A stretch of DNA of 53,155 nt from Paenibacillus paridis (GCF_006345825.1 NZ_VCIX01000084.1:1-53155), one strand, 5' to 3'. Shown: positions 18,898-27,810, counted from the first letter of the stretch. Numbers and translations: made by a program. The notes: generated by a model not told the origin, from the letters alone.

Positions 18898-20649
18898 ATG
18901 AAAGAAAAGAAGCGTGTTGTCGTAGGTCAACAGACGAAAGTCATACCGGTCCAGTGGGACGCCACGTTTTTCTTCGAACGTGCGGTTCAGTCGCTCGATC
19001 GTTTCCATTATGACAAGGCACTTAAATATTTTCGTCGCGCCGTCGAATACGAGCCGGAAAACCCGGTAAACCATTGCAATATGGCCGGCATCCTATCGGA
19101 AATGGGCAATTACGAGGAATCGAACCGGATCTTGGGATGGATTGTGGATGAGCTTGATCCGACGATGACGGAGTGCCATTTCTATATGGCGAACAATTTT
19201 GCCAACATGGAGCAATATGAAGCGGCTGAGGGCTCGCTGATTCGCTATTTGGAAGAGGATTCCGAAGGGCAGTTTCTTGATGAGGCAGAGGATATGATGG
19301 ACCTGCTGCACTATGAGCTGGAGCGTCCTACGCGTCTGACCAACATCAAGTCGCGCGAAGGCATGGTGGAGCATGATTTGGCGAGAACGCTGCTTGAAGA
19401 AGGAAAATTTACAGAAGCTGTGCGCATTTTAGAAAAAATTATTGAGGGCCAGCCCGATTTCTTGGCTGCCCGAAACAATTTGGCGCTAGCTTATTACTAT
19501 ATGGGCATGTTCGATAAAGCGATGGATACCATTCATGAGGTACTTGACCTAGAAGCGGGCAATTTGCACGCCCTTTGCAATTTGGCTATTTTCTATCAGC
19601 ACAAAAATGATGAAGAAAGCCTGCGTCCGCTTGTGGATCTGTTGGCAAAGACCGTGCCGTTTCATCAAGAGCATGTGTTTAAACTGGCAACCACAATGGG
19701 CATCTTAGGAGAGCATGGAGCTGCTTACCGTCACTTCACCAGACTGCTGAAGGACTCAGAGCTGACCCAGGACCCAAGCCTGTTTCATTATGCGGCCGTG
19801 GCTGCATGCAACATCGGGCGTTTGCAGGAAGCGGAGCGCTTATGGAAACAGACGATCAAGCTGGATCCGACTTCAGGCATTCCACATTATTATATGGAGC
19901 AGCTCGAGCTTGTCCGCAGCGGACAGCACACAGGTTCCATTAGCTACCATTATCATTTGCCGTTTGAGGAGCAGTTCAAGCTGTGGGAAAAGTCGTCTGA
20001 CGGCATCCCTGACCACCTCAAGCGTGATCCGCTCGTACGCTCGTCGTTTTTCTGGGCGCTTCGCCATGGCGATCAGCATACGAAGCTGCAGGTCATTCAG
20101 GCGCTCGGCATGATCGCCGACAGCGAAGTGAAGGACGTCCTGCAGACGTTCCTCCTGGAGCGGGATGAGGATGATTACTTGAAGCGTATTGCGATCTTCG
20201 TTCTTCGTACGATGGGTGTACAAGAGCCATTACGGATAGTGCTGGAAGGGAAGGAAACGGTTATTGAGCCGAATCGGGTTCCTTCGAGGCTGCCCGTATG
20301 GGAAGATAAATGGCAGGAAGTCGTGGAGACGGCTCTTGGCCGGATGAGCAAGCAATATGATTTGGTTCAGCAGCATGATCTGATGACCTTGTGGGTGGAG
20401 TTTTTGTCACGAGTGTATCCGGACGTTCCGAAGCTGACGAAGCCGGAAGGCTGGGCAGCAGCGTTAGAATATTTGACAGCGAAAATGCACAGGCGTGCGA
20501 TTTCATACCATGAGGTGTCGCTGCGTTACGGGACATCGATTGCGACCGTAAGCAAAAATGTCAAAATGATTGACGAGGTTTGCGGCATTAAAGAGAAGAT
20601 GAAATCACTTAGCTCTGTGTTTGCGGCACAGGAATTGCAGGACGAATAA
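18898..20649 (+). CDS. tetratricopeptide-repeat protein
   Basis: A 583-aa, apparently soluble protein with a series of TPR-like helices (for example YDKALKYFRRAVEYEPENPVNH near residue 40, FTEAVRILEKIIEGQPDFLAAR and FDKAMDTIHEVLDLEAGNLHAL). TPRs mediate protein-protein contacts; the partner is unknown. The C-terminal 60 residues include SLRYGTSIATVSKNVKMIDE, which has the look of a helix-turn-helix, so DNA binding or a regulatory role is possible. No signal peptide. The ATG at 18898 follows GGGAGG at 10 bases; a TTG two codons earlier is possible. It is placed between prs and trxB with its own promoter-like element. Confidence 0.75.
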   Translation: MKEKKRVVVGQQTKVIPVQWDATFFFERAVQSLDRFHYDKALKYFRRAVEYEPENPVNHCNMAGILSEMGNYEESNRILGWIVDELDPTMTECHFYMANNFANMEQYEAAEGSLIRYLEEDSEGQFLDEAEDMMDLLHYELERPTRLTNIKSREGMVEHDLARTLLEEGKFTEAVRILEKIIEGQPDFLAARNNLALAYYYMGMFDKAMDTIHEVLDLEAGNLHALCNLAIFYQHKNDEESLRPLVDLLAKTVPFHQEHVFKLATTMGILGEHGAAYRHFTRLLKDSELTQDPSLFHYAAVAACNIGRLQEAERLWKQTIKLDPTSGIPHYYMEQLELVRSGQHTGSISYHYHLPFEEQFKLWEKSSDGIPDHLKRDPLVRSSFFWALRHGDQHTKLQVIQALGMIADSEVKDVLQTFLLERDEDDYLKRIAIFVLRTMGVQEPLRIVLEGKETVIEPNRVPSRLPVWEDKWQEVVETALGRMSKQYDLVQQHDLMTLWVEFLSRVYPDVPKLTKPEGWAAALEYLTAKMHRRAISYHEVSLRYGTSIATVSKNVKMIDEVCGIKEKMKSLSSVFAAQELQDE

Positions 20650-20669
20650 ACTTTTACGAGGTGAATGTG

Positions 20670-21617
20670 ATGTACAAATCCATAATTATCGGAACCGGCC
20701 CTGCCGGACTAACAGCAGCAATTTATTTGGCCCGTGCGAACATGAGCCCGCTTATTATCGAAGGACCAGAGCCGGGCGGACAATTGACAACGACGACCGA
20801 AGTTGAGAATTTCCCTGGTTTTCCGGAAGGCATTATGGGGCCAGAGCTGATGACCAACATGCGCAAGCAAGCGGAGCGCTTTGGCGCTAAGTTCATCACC
20901 GGCTGGGTCAACAGCGTGGATATGTCCGAACGTCCATTCAAGCTCCAAGTTGAAGGTCATGGAGAGCTAGTTGGAGAGAGCATTATTATCTCTACGGGGG
21001 CATCGGCTCGTTACCTTGGCATTCCCGGAGAGAAAGAAAACGTCGGCCGTGGCGTAAGCACATGCGCGACGTGTGACGGCTTCTTCTTCCGCGGCAAGAA
21101 GATCATCGTAGTGGGCGGCGGAGATTCGGCGATGGAGGAAGCAAATTTCCTTACGCGCTTCGCAAGCAACGTTGAGTTGGTTAACCGCCGCGACGAGCTT
21201 CGCGCTTCCAAAATCATGCAGGACCGCGCTCGCGAGAATGAAAAAATCAGCTGGAGCCTCAACCGTACACCGGTTGAAGTCGTGGCTGGCGGCATGGGCG
21301 TTACTGGCTTGAAGGTTCGCGATAACGTAACGGGCGAAGAGGATGTAATTGAGACCGATGGCGTATTTATCGCGATCGGCCATACACCGAATACGAAGTT
21401 TCTGGCTGGCCAAATCGATACGGATGAGCATGGCTACATTGTTGTGAAGCCAGGCACATCCGAAACGAATGTCCCTGGCGTATTCGCTTGCGGCGACGTA
21501 CAGGACAGCAAATACCGCCAAGCAATTACGGCGGCGGGAAGCGGCTGCATGGCGGCGCTGGATTGCGAAAGATACCTTGAGGGCGCCATTGTTCATGACT
21601 GGAGCCAATCGCTTTAA
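20670..21617 (+). CDS. trxB: thioredoxin-disulfide reductase
   Basis: TrxB (315 aa) reduces thioredoxin with NADPH through FAD. The FAD-binding GTGPAG is at residues 8-13, the redox-active CATC at 132-135, the NADPH-binding GGGDSAMEEA after it, and the C-terminal FAD motif FACGDVQD. The ATG at 20670 lies 6 bases after GAGGTG; a GTG nine bases upstream is inside the ribosome site. A terminator follows. Confidence 0.97.
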   Translation: MYKSIIIGTGPAGLTAAIYLARANMSPLIIEGPEPGGQLTTTTEVENFPGFPEGIMGPELMTNMRKQAERFGAKFITGWVNSVDMSERPFKLQVEGHGELVGESIIISTGASARYLGIPGEKENVGRGVSTCATCDGFFFRGKKIIVVGGGDSAMEEANFLTRFASNVELVNRRDELRASKIMQDRARENEKISWSLNRTPVEVVAGGMGVTGLKVRDNVTGEEDVIETDGVFIAIGHTPNTKFLAGQIDTDEHGYIVVKPGTSETNVPGVFACGDVQDSKYRQAITAAGSGCMAALDCERYLEGAIVHDWSQSL

Positions 21618-21645
21618 TCGTTTGCTAAGGCAGCATAAGATACGG

Positions 21646-21691
21646 AAGGGGCTATACCAGCAGAGCGATATGCTTGACGGTATAGCCTTTT
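21646..21691 (+). terminator. terminator after trxB
   Basis: GGCTATACC and GGTATAGCC form a perfect 9-base stem with a 20-base loop, followed by TTTT. Confidence 0.75.
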
Positions 21692-21731
21692 CAATAGCCG
21701 AGAGCTGCACATTTGCCCGAATTGCGCTATC

Positions 21732-21760
21732 TTGACCAGAGGGTTAAGGTCGCTTATAGT
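21732..21760 (+). promoter_or_regulatory. glcK promoter
   Basis: TTGACC and TATAGT are separated by exactly 17 bases, 41 bases before the glcK start. Confidence 0.75.
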
Positions 21761-21800
21761 GTTACAGAGAAGATTAACATATTGATGAGGTGGACTAGTG

Positions 21801-22751
21801 ATGTCTGAAAAGATTTACGTTGGAGTCGATGTCGGCGGGACTGCTATTAAGGTAGGCATTTGCAATGCGGAGGGACAATTGCTCCAAACGTATGAAGGGC
21901 CGACGGAAGCGAGTAAAGGAACGGACACTATCCTTCAAAATATTGCAAAATATGCACAGCAGATCGTAACCGAATCTGATTTTGATTGGGAAAACGTTGA
22001 TGGAGTTGGCGTTGGTATTGCCGGTTTCCTTGACATTCCGAACGGCATTGTCAAATTTGCGCCAAACCTGAAGATTGAAAACGTCAATTTGAAGGCTTAT
22101 TTGGAGCAAGAGCTGAATAAAACAGTAAAAGTAAACAATGATGCGAATGTTGCTGCACTCGGTGAAGCATGGGGCGGAGCAGGCAAGGGCATTGACCATT
22201 GCGTATGCTACACGCTTGGCACAGGCGTAGGCGGCGGCATTATTATAGAAGGCAAGATTGTAGAGGGCTACATGGGTATGGCCGGCGAGCTTGGCCATAT
22301 GGCTATCGTGCCTGATTTGGAAGCTATTCAGTGCGGTTGCGGCAAAATGGGCTGCTTGGAGACGGTATCCTCGGCTACGGGTATTATTCGCATGGCAAAT
22401 GATGCCGTTGAGCGCGGCGATCGTACATCACTTGCGCAAGTGGAGAATATTATGGCTAAAGATGTTCTGGATGCGGCAAAAGCAGGCGATGAAGTTGCAA
22501 CACGCATCGTGAATCGCGCAGCTTATTATTTGGGCAAATCGATGGCGATGATCGCAATCGTATTGAATCCGCAATATTTCATCATCGGCGGTGGCGTGTC
22601 CAAAGCAGGCGATTTCCTATTCGACCAAATTCGCGAAGTATTTGAGAAGTACACACAGGACCAAGCGAAGGAAAACGTGAAAATCGTTGCGGCAACGCTT
22701 GGCAACAATGCTGGCGTAGTTGGCGCAGCTGGTCTCATTCTAAGAGGATAG
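21801..22751 (+). CDS. glcK: glucokinase, ROK family
   Basis: A ROK-family sugar kinase (316 aa) that would phosphorylate glucose with ATP. The ATP-binding VGVDVGGTAIKVG is at the start, and the ROK zinc motif CGCGKMGCLE lies after the conserved His of GELGHM. No helix-turn-helix precedes the kinase domain, so it is an enzyme and not a ROK repressor. The ATG at 21801 follows ATGAGGTGG; a GTG one codon earlier is possible. Codon use suggests good expression. A promoter and terminator isolate it from trxB. Confidence 0.93.
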   Translation: MSEKIYVGVDVGGTAIKVGICNAEGQLLQTYEGPTEASKGTDTILQNIAKYAQQIVTESDFDWENVDGVGVGIAGFLDIPNGIVKFAPNLKIENVNLKAYLEQELNKTVKVNNDANVAALGEAWGGAGKGIDHCVCYTLGTGVGGGIIIEGKIVEGYMGMAGELGHMAIVPDLEAIQCGCGKMGCLETVSSATGIIRMANDAVERGDRTSLAQVENIMAKDVLDAAKAGDEVATRIVNRAAYYLGKSMAMIAIVLNPQYFIIGGGVSKAGDFLFDQIREVFEKYTQDQAKENVKIVAATLGNNAGVVGAAGLILRG

Positions 22752-22767
22752 TTTAAGAGGCTATCCA

Positions 22768-22834
22768 TACGAAGCAGGTTTGCTTATGCAAACCTAAGCT
22801 TGCCCTTACGAAGTAGGTTTGCTTACGCAAACCT
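22768..22834. repeat. two direct copies of a palindromic element
   Basis: The unit ACGAAGyAGGTTTGC-TTAy-GCAAACCT occurs twice, at 22769-22795 and 22808-22834, with a 39-base period. Each copy contains the perfect 8-base inverted repeat AGGTTTGC/GCAAACCT with a 4-base loop. The second copy runs into TTTT and then the rapZ ribosome site. It looks like a dispersed intergenic palindrome present in tandem; it may also act as a weak terminator between glcK and rapZ. Confidence 0.7.
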
Positions 22835-22850
22835 TTTAGGAGGTTTATTC

Positions 22851-23738
22851 ATGGAAACGGCGGCAACAGTAGCGAAGCTTGTCATTATTACCGGGATGTC
22901 TGGCGCAGGCAAGACGATTGCTGTCCAAAGCCTGGAGGATCTCGGTTTTTTCTGCGTAGATAATTTACCACCCGTTCTTATTCCTAAATTTGCGGAGCTG
23001 ATCGAGCAATCGAACGGCAAAATTGGAAATGTAGCGCTCGTGATTGATTTGCGCGGACGTGAATTTTTTACGGCATTGTCCGAGTCGCTTGCCTATATCA
23101 AGGAGCATTATACGCTCAGCTGTGAAATCCTATTTTTGGATGCTACGGATGCCGTGCTTGTCCAGCGATACAAAGAGAGTCGTCGCCGTCATCCGCTAGC
23201 ACCCGAGGGTATGCCACTTGAGGGAATAAAAAATGAACGCCGACTGCTTGAGGATCTGAAAGGCTGGGCCTCGCAGGTTATCGATACGAGCATTTTAAAG
23301 CCGGCACATTTGAAGGAACGGATTATTTCCCATTTTACGAATCTTGAGCAAAACAGTCTATCGATCAACGTAACTTCCTTCGGCTTTAAATACGGCATTC
23401 CGATTGATGCTGACCTCATCTATGACGTCCGCTTTTTGCCCAATCCGCACTATGTCGAGCATTTGCGCCCGAATACCGGTCAAACCCCCGAAGTGTACGA
23501 ATACGTCATGAAATGGCCTGAAACACAGCAGTTTTTAACCAAGCTGCTAGACATGCTCCAATTCCTTATTCCGCTTTACCGCAAGGAAGGGAAAAGTCAG
23601 GTTGTAATCGGCATCGGCTGTACAGGCGGAAAGCATCGATCCGTTGCGATATCCGAATATCTGGGACGCATGCTCGGCAGCAGTGATACGGAGCGAGTGC
23701 GTGTCACTCATCGCGATGCCGAACGTGACAAGCATTGA
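22851..23738 (+). CDS. rapZ: RNase adapter/nucleotide-binding protein RapZ (YvcJ)
   Basis: RapZ-family P-loop protein (295 aa) with Walker A GMSGAGKT at 15-22 and the highly conserved C-terminal block IGIGCTGGKHRSVAISEYL. In B. subtilis YvcJ binds and hydrolyses nucleotides and affects competence; in E. coli RapZ controls small-RNA decay. The exact role here is unknown. AGGAGG is 6 bases before the ATG at 22851; the frame upstream runs through the palindromic repeat and is not used. First gene of the rapZ-yvcK-whiA-HPr cluster. Confidence 0.95.
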   Translation: METAATVAKLVIITGMSGAGKTIAVQSLEDLGFFCVDNLPPVLIPKFAELIEQSNGKIGNVALVIDLRGREFFTALSESLAYIKEHYTLSCEILFLDATDAVLVQRYKESRRRHPLAPEGMPLEGIKNERRLLEDLKGWASQVIDTSILKPAHLKERIISHFTNLEQNSLSINVTSFGFKYGIPIDADLIYDVRFLPNPHYVEHLRPNTGQTPEVYEYVMKWPETQQFLTKLLDMLQFLIPLYRKEGKSQVVIGIGCTGGKHRSVAISEYLGRMLGSSDTERVRVTHRDAERDKH

Positions 23739-23750
23739 CGGGGTGAGAGA

Positions 23751-24737
23751 ATGCAGAGTAGACATAAGATACTGAGACGTCCGAAGATCGTCGTCATAGG
23801 CGGCGGTACCGGACTCTCGGTCATGCTTCGGGGGCTTAAGGAGAAGCCGCTGGATATTACGGCAATTGTTACGGTTGCCGATGACGGCGGCAGCTCTGGT
23901 ATTTTGCGAAATGAACTGCAAATACCGCCGCCTGGCGATATTCGCAACGTGCTTATGGCATTAGCCGATGCGGAGCCCTTGCTCACCGAGGTGCTGCAAT
24001 ACCGGTTCAAGACGGTGCCAGGCCTTGCCGGGCATAGTCTTGGGAATCTCATGCTCGCGGCGATGACGGATATTTCCGGTGATTTCGTTACGGGCATACG
24101 CGAGCTTAGCCGTGTTCTGGCCGTACGCGGCCGAGTGCTTCCAGCAGCAGGGCAGGCGATTGTTCTGAAAGCGGAAATGGAGGACGGTTCGTTTGTTACA
24201 GGCGAATCGATGATTCCGAAAGCAGGAAAGATTATTAAGCGAGTGTTTCTTGAACCTGCTGACGTGGAGCCGCTTCAAGAAGCGGTTGAGGCGATCGAGC
24301 AAGCAGATGCGATTCTGATCGGGCCTGGCAGCTTGTATACGAGCATTATTCCAAATTTGCTCGTTCCCAAACTTGCCAATGCCATCGTGGAATCGGAAGC
24401 GGTAAAGCTGTTCGTTTGTAACGTCATGACGCAACCAGGCGAAACCGACAATTATTCGGTAGGCGACCACCTGGATGCGATTCACGCTCACATCGGGCAT
24501 CATCTGTTTGATTATGTTATCGTAAATGATGGGGAGATTCCGCCCCAAATCGAGAGTAAATACGCAGAGCTTGGCGCAAAAGCGGTCCATTTGGACCTTG
24601 ATGCCGTCACCCAGAAGGGTTATGAAGTCATTGCGGACCGGCTTGTATTATTTCGTACGTTTCTTCGGCATGATGCCGAACGCTTAAGCCATCATATTTA
24701 TAAATTAGTTGAGAACTGGATGTTACGAAAGAGGTGA
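23751..24737 (+). CDS. yvcK: YvcK/CofD-like gluconeogenesis factor
   Basis: A 328-aa CofD-like protein that in Bacillus is needed for growth on gluconeogenic substrates and for correct PBP1 placement, and binds UDP-sugars. Recognisable segments are VVIGGGTGLSVMLRGLK at the N-terminus, TVADDGGSSGILR, and PPGDIRN. It is 12 bases after rapZ, and GGGGTGAGAG precedes the ATG. A cytoplasmic regulator rather than a true transferase in this family. Confidence 0.95.
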   Translation: MQSRHKILRRPKIVVIGGGTGLSVMLRGLKEKPLDITAIVTVADDGGSSGILRNELQIPPPGDIRNVLMALADAEPLLTEVLQYRFKTVPGLAGHSLGNLMLAAMTDISGDFVTGIRELSRVLAVRGRVLPAAGQAIVLKAEMEDGSFVTGESMIPKAGKIIKRVFLEPADVEPLQEAVEAIEQADAILIGPGSLYTSIIPNLLVPKLANAIVESEAVKLFVCNVMTQPGETDNYSVGDHLDAIHAHIGHHLFDYVIVNDGEIPPQIESKYAELGAKAVHLDLDAVTQKGYEVIADRLVLFRTFLRHDAERLSHHIYKLVENWMLRKR

Positions 24738-24743
24738 TACATC

Positions 24744-25673
24744 ATGTCGTTTGCGGCACAAACAAAAAAAGAGCTGACTTTAATCGAAGCGGACAGTTGT
24801 TGTGAGATCGCGGAATTATCTGCGCTCATACGAATGAATGGTTCGGTCAGCGTATCCAGCCGCAAAGTCGTTTTGGACATCTCAACGGAAAATGCTGCTA
24901 TAGCCAGAAGGATTTATTCCCTGCTCAAAAAGCATTATGAGGTGCATGTCGAGCTGCTCGTCCGCAAAAAGATGAGGCTCAAAAAAAATAATGTGTATAT
25001 CGTGCGTATTCCTGCCGGCGTACAGGAAATACTGAGTGAGCTTAAGATTGTTTCCGAGGGCTTTATGTTTAATCTCGGCATTGATAAGGAAATCATTCGC
25101 AAGCCATGCTGCAAACGGTCTTATTTGCGTGGAGCATTCCTTGCAGGCGGATCTGTTAATAACCCGGAAGGCTCCTCTTATCATCTTGAGATCTCGTCGA
25201 TGTATCAGGAGCATTGCGAATCGTTAGTGGATCTTGCCAATAAATTCGATCTCAATGCCAGATGCATTGAGCGGAAAAAAGGTTTTATCTTCTATATCAA
25301 AGAGGGCGAGAAAATTATCGAGCTTCTCAACATTATTGGCGCGCATCAAGCCTTGTTCAAATTTGAGGATGTCCGAATTATGCGCGATATGCGCAATTCG
25401 GTAAATCGCATAGTCAATTGCGAAACGGCGAACCTGAATAAGACAATCGGGGCCGCTTTTCGGCAAATTGAGAACATAAAGCTGCTGCAGCGTGAGGTAG
25501 GACTGGACAGCTTGCCTGATAAGCTTAAGGAAGTTGCAGAAATCAGATTGCAGCATCCCGATATGAATTTGACAGAAGTCGGCGAAATGCTCAAGGGAAA
25601 GGTCAGCAAATCAGGTGTAAACCACCGTTTGCGCAAAATCGACGAACTTGCGGAAAAAATCCGCGGCGTCTGA
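24744..25673 (+). CDS. whiA: sporulation/cell-division regulator WhiA
   Basis: WhiA (309 aa) combines a degenerate LAGLIDADG homing-endonuclease fold (about residues 1-200, [15 protein letters not shown]) with a C-terminal helix-turn-helix ([25 protein letters not shown]). It affects division and chromosome segregation in Bacillus and sporulation in actinomycetes. The motifs of an active endonuclease are not evident, as usual in the family. AAGAGGTG lies before the ATG, 6 bases after yvcK. Confidence 0.96.
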   Translation: MSFAAQTKKELTLIEADSCCEIAELSALIRMNGSVSVSSRKVVLDISTENAAIARRIYSLLKKHYEVHVELLVRKKMRLKKNNVYIVRIPAGVQEILSELKIVSEGFMFNLGIDKEIIRKPCCKRSYLRGAFLAGGSVNNPEGSSYHLEISSMYQEHCESLVDLANKFDLNARCIERKKGFIFYIKEGEKIIELLNIIGAHQALFKFEDVRIMRDMRNSVNRIVNCETANLNKTIGAAFRQIENIKLLQREVGLDSLPDKLKEVAEIRLQHPDMNLTEVGEMLKGKVSKSGVNHRLRKIDELAEKIRGV

Positions 25674-25695
25674 GCTTTTTTCCTAGTGCATCAGC

Positions 25696-25704
25696 TGGTA
25701 TAAT
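25696..25704 (+). promoter_or_regulatory. extended -10 element ahead of the HPr gene
   Basis: TGGTATAAT, an extended -10, lies 25 bases after whiA and about 180 bases ahead of the HPr gene. The intervening leader has no obvious terminator. The -35 region is poor. Confidence 0.45.
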
Positions 25705-25881
25705 GATATAATAATTCAAAATGACTTTATTTAAAAAGATAAGAATGCCAAGCATCAACGCAGACGCTCACTTATCTTTGACCGGGAAACGAGCTTTTGC
25801 AGCCAGAAGACGGTAAAACAGAGCCGTTAACGTTTGTGCCGCATGCTAATGATTGAGTAAAATATAGGGGGTATGGTTTCC

Positions 25882-26151
25882 ATGACAAGGCTTCCGGTTG
25901 TTGTTCGTCTTAAGACGGGACTTCATGCAAGACCTGCAGCATTATTCGTACAAGAAGCGAACAAATTTTCCTCCGAAGTATTTGTAGAGAAAGACGACAA
26001 AAAAGTGAACGCAAAATCCATCATGGGTATTATGAGCCTAGCGATCAGCTCCGGCACTGAAGTATCCATTAGTGCAGAGGGTTCGGACGCAGAACAGGCT
26101 GTAAACGCTTTAGTCGCTTTAGTAAGCAAAGAAGAGTTGGAGAACCAATAA
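25882..26151 (+). CDS. HPr-family phosphocarrier protein at the crh locus
   Basis: An 89-aa HPr-fold protein. With the ATG at 25882, the PTS phosphorylation site is exactly His15 (TGLHARPA) and the HprK target exactly Ser46 (AKSIMGIMSL); the ribosome site AGGGGG is 10 bases upstream, whereas it nearly touches the ATG at 25873. In Bacillus the gene in this position behind whiA is crh, whose residue 15 is Gln so that it cannot carry PTS phosphate. Here His15 is kept, so the product could act both in sugar transport and in CcpA-dependent repression. Whether another ptsH exists elsewhere is not visible. Confidence 0.92.
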   Translation: MTRLPVVVRLKTGLHARPAALFVQEANKFSSEVFVEKDDKKVNAKSIMGIMSLAISSGTEVSISAEGSDAEQAVNALVALVSKEELENQ

Positions 26152-26167
26152 TTCATTCGCAATTAAA

Positions 26168-26210
26168 CAAAAGCCGTCCAAGGTCCTGGAGACCTGGGGT
26201 GGCTTTTTTT
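26168..26210 (+). terminator. terminator after HPr gene
   Basis: AAAAGCCGTCC pairs with GGGGTGGCTTTT, with an inner AGGTC/GACCT stem, then a T-run. Strong rho-independent terminator. Confidence 0.9.
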
Positions 26211-26393
26211 AATGTTGTTGGCTGCTGTTGTAGGTCTTTAGGTGAACGGCAAGCTGCAGTATTACAGCTGATGTTAATCTGTCAGTCGTGCGTCTTGAGA
26301 GCTAATGATGCTTTGGGGGAGAGGGGGATAGAGGAAGGGAGGAAAGAAGACAGAAGACAAAGAAAAATTGGCAATGTACTACGATTTTCATAA

Positions 26394-26582
26394 TTTAGCA
26401 GGAAAAACTCCCACTAAAGGAACCTCGACGGAAGCTTGAACTACATTAACAGGAAATTTTACCGTTAATATTAGGAGTAAGGCATGAGAACGGTTGAATC
26501 GGATCAATTAACAGGAGGAATTCCAGTTAAACTCTAGATAATGCTTATATGACCAGATATAACGGGATTTTTTCCTGTTAAT
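26394..26582. repeat. four iterated 25-base semi-palindromes
   Basis: The gene-free gap 26211-26898 contains four related elements of the form TTAACAGGA-n-TCCnGTTAA: 26394-26418, 26445-26469, 26507-26531 and, inverted, 26559-26582. The outer arms (ATTAAC/GTTAAT) are perfect in the second copy. Spacing is 26-38 bases between copies. They are either an iterated operator or a repeat family. The rest of the gap is AT-rich and shows no credible gene. Confidence 0.7.
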
Positions 26583-26898
26583 TGAAAGTTGGAAAAGAAA
26601 ATGCTCTTTTCGATTAACGTAAATGATGACGTAAACGGCGAAGGATACGAGCCACAGTACACATTTTTGGTGGGAAACTGAAAATAGTGCAAAGTACATA
26701 CTAAATCAAACATGACCAAAGAAGCTCATTAATCGTTTTCAACAAAATCCGCATCGCACACACAACCCTCGAATTGGTTTTTCTATATAACACATCAAAC
26801 ATCGTAAATAGCAAAGTTCAAATACCAACACACTCATTGCTAAGTCCTCGTACGCCCAGAATCAGAGTTAACTATTCAAATGTACCGCTGCAAACAAA

Positions 26899-26946
26899 AA
26901 CGGGGCATTCCCTTGGTCTATGCAGACCTTGGAAATGCCCCGTTTC
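26899..26946 (-). terminator. clpP terminator
   Basis: AAACGGGGCATT and AATGCCCCGTTT form a long stem with an inner CCTTGGTCT/AGACCTTGG arm. On the minus strand it is followed by TTTTTGTTTG, so it terminates clpP transcription. Confidence 0.9.
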
Positions 26947-26958
26947 GTATGTTGCTGG

Positions 26959-27543
26959 TTATGCTAGCTTCTCGATTACTTTATCGACCAAGCCGTATTC
27001 TTTGGCTTCTGCCGCGCTCATGAAGTAGTCGCGGTCCGTGTCCTTCTCGATGCGCTCAAGCGATTGCCCGCTGCGCTCCGCAAGGATGCCGTTCAGCTTG
27101 TCGCGCATGCCGATGATGCGTTTCGCGCGGATAGCGATATCGCTCGCTTGTCCTTCTGCCCCGCCAAGCGGCTGGTGAATCATAACTTCGCTGTTCGGAA
27201 GCGCGTAGCGTTTGCCGATGGCGCCTGCCGTAAGCAGGAAAGCACCCATGGAAGCTGCCATGCCGACACAGATGGTGGAAACATCCGGTTTAATGTATTG
27301 CATCGTATCATAAATAGCCATGCCTGCCGTAATCGAACCGCCTGGGCTGTTAATATAAAGAGAAATGTCTTTCTCTGGGTCGTCTGCGGCCAGGAAGAGC
27401 AATTGAGCGATGATGGAGTTGGCCACCACGTCGTTTACACCGGAACCTAGAAAAATAATGCGGTCTTTCAACAGGCGAGAGTAAATGTCATACGCACGCT
27501 CACCCCGATTGTTTTGCTCAATAACCATAGGAACGAAATTCAT
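26959..27543 (-). CDS. clpP: ATP-dependent Clp protease proteolytic subunit
   Basis: ClpP (194 aa), the serine peptidase that forms a 14-mer barrel and works with ClpX/ClpC-type unfoldases. The catalytic triad is canonical: Ser98 ([11 protein letters not shown]), His123 (MIHQPLGG) and Asp172 (DTDRDYFM). The ATG at 27543 gives the usual N-terminus [10 protein letters not shown], although a TTG two codons upstream is closer to the GGAGGGG ribosome site. The gene has a consensus promoter with an overlapping CtsR box, so it belongs to the class III heat-shock regulon. Confidence 0.97.
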   Translation of the reverse strand: MNFVPMVIEQNNRGERAYDIYSRLLKDRIIFLGSGVNDVVANSIIAQLLFLAADDPEKDISLYINSPGGSITAGMAIYDTMQYIKPDVSTICVGMAASMGAFLLTAGAIGKRYALPNSEVMIHQPLGGAEGQASDIAIRAKRIIGMRDKLNGILAERSGQSLERIEKDTDRDYFMSAAEAKEYGLVDKVIEKLA

Positions 27544-27597
27544 ATCCAACGTAAGCCCCCTCCTCAATAAAACAATGAATGGTTAAATCGTATTCTC

Positions 27598-27626
27598 ATA
27601 ATAACGGATGAAAAAGCAAAAGTCAA
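27598..27626 (-). promoter_or_regulatory. clpP promoter
   Basis: On the minus strand, TTGACT (27626-27621) and TATTAT (27603-27598) are separated by 17 bases. The -35 element lies within the CtsR box. Confidence 0.8.
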
Positions 27627-27637
27627 AGATAGTCAAA
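27621..27637. promoter_or_regulatory. CtsR operator
   Basis: AGTCAAAGATAGTCAAA is a full match to the CtsR heptad direct repeat RGTCAAAnAnRGTCAAA, allowing the third spacer base. It overlaps the -35 of clpP. CtsR represses clp genes until heat or protein stress; the ctsR gene is not in this window. Confidence 0.9.
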
Positions 27638-27652
27638 CAAGTCTGTTTGGAA

Positions 27653-27685
27653 TAAAAAAAACCGCTCCAGTGTATAGGAACGGTT
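27653..27685 (-). terminator. terminator of tRNA-Arg
   Basis: AACCGCTCC and GGAACGGTT pair with one mismatch. On the minus strand the stem is followed by TTTTTTTTATT, so it ends the tRNA-Arg transcript just upstream of the clpP promoter. Confidence 0.85.
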
Positions 27686-27735
27686 CTTATGTATCAATAT
27701 AGGAGTTGCAAGCCGAGTCGGCTAAAAGTTTGTTG

Positions 27736-27810
27736 TGGCGCGCCCGCAAGGAATCGAACCTAGATCTCAGCCTTCGGAGGGCTGCGTCATATCCATTGGA
27801 CCACGGGCGC
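27736..27810 (-). tRNA. tRNA-Arg (CCG)
   Basis: Read on the minus strand: acceptor GCGCCCG/CGGGCGC, anticodon stem CAGCC/GGCTG with loop CTCCGAA (anticodon CCG), T-loop TTCGATT, discriminator G and encoded CCA. A single-gene unit with its own terminator. Confidence 0.95.

Noticed and set aside
22768..22834. CRISPR array
   Set aside because: Only two units, palindromic throughout, with a spacer of about 12 bases and no cas genes.
26394..26582. CRISPR array in the HPr-clpP gap
   Set aside because: Copies vary in sequence and orientation and spacings are irregular.
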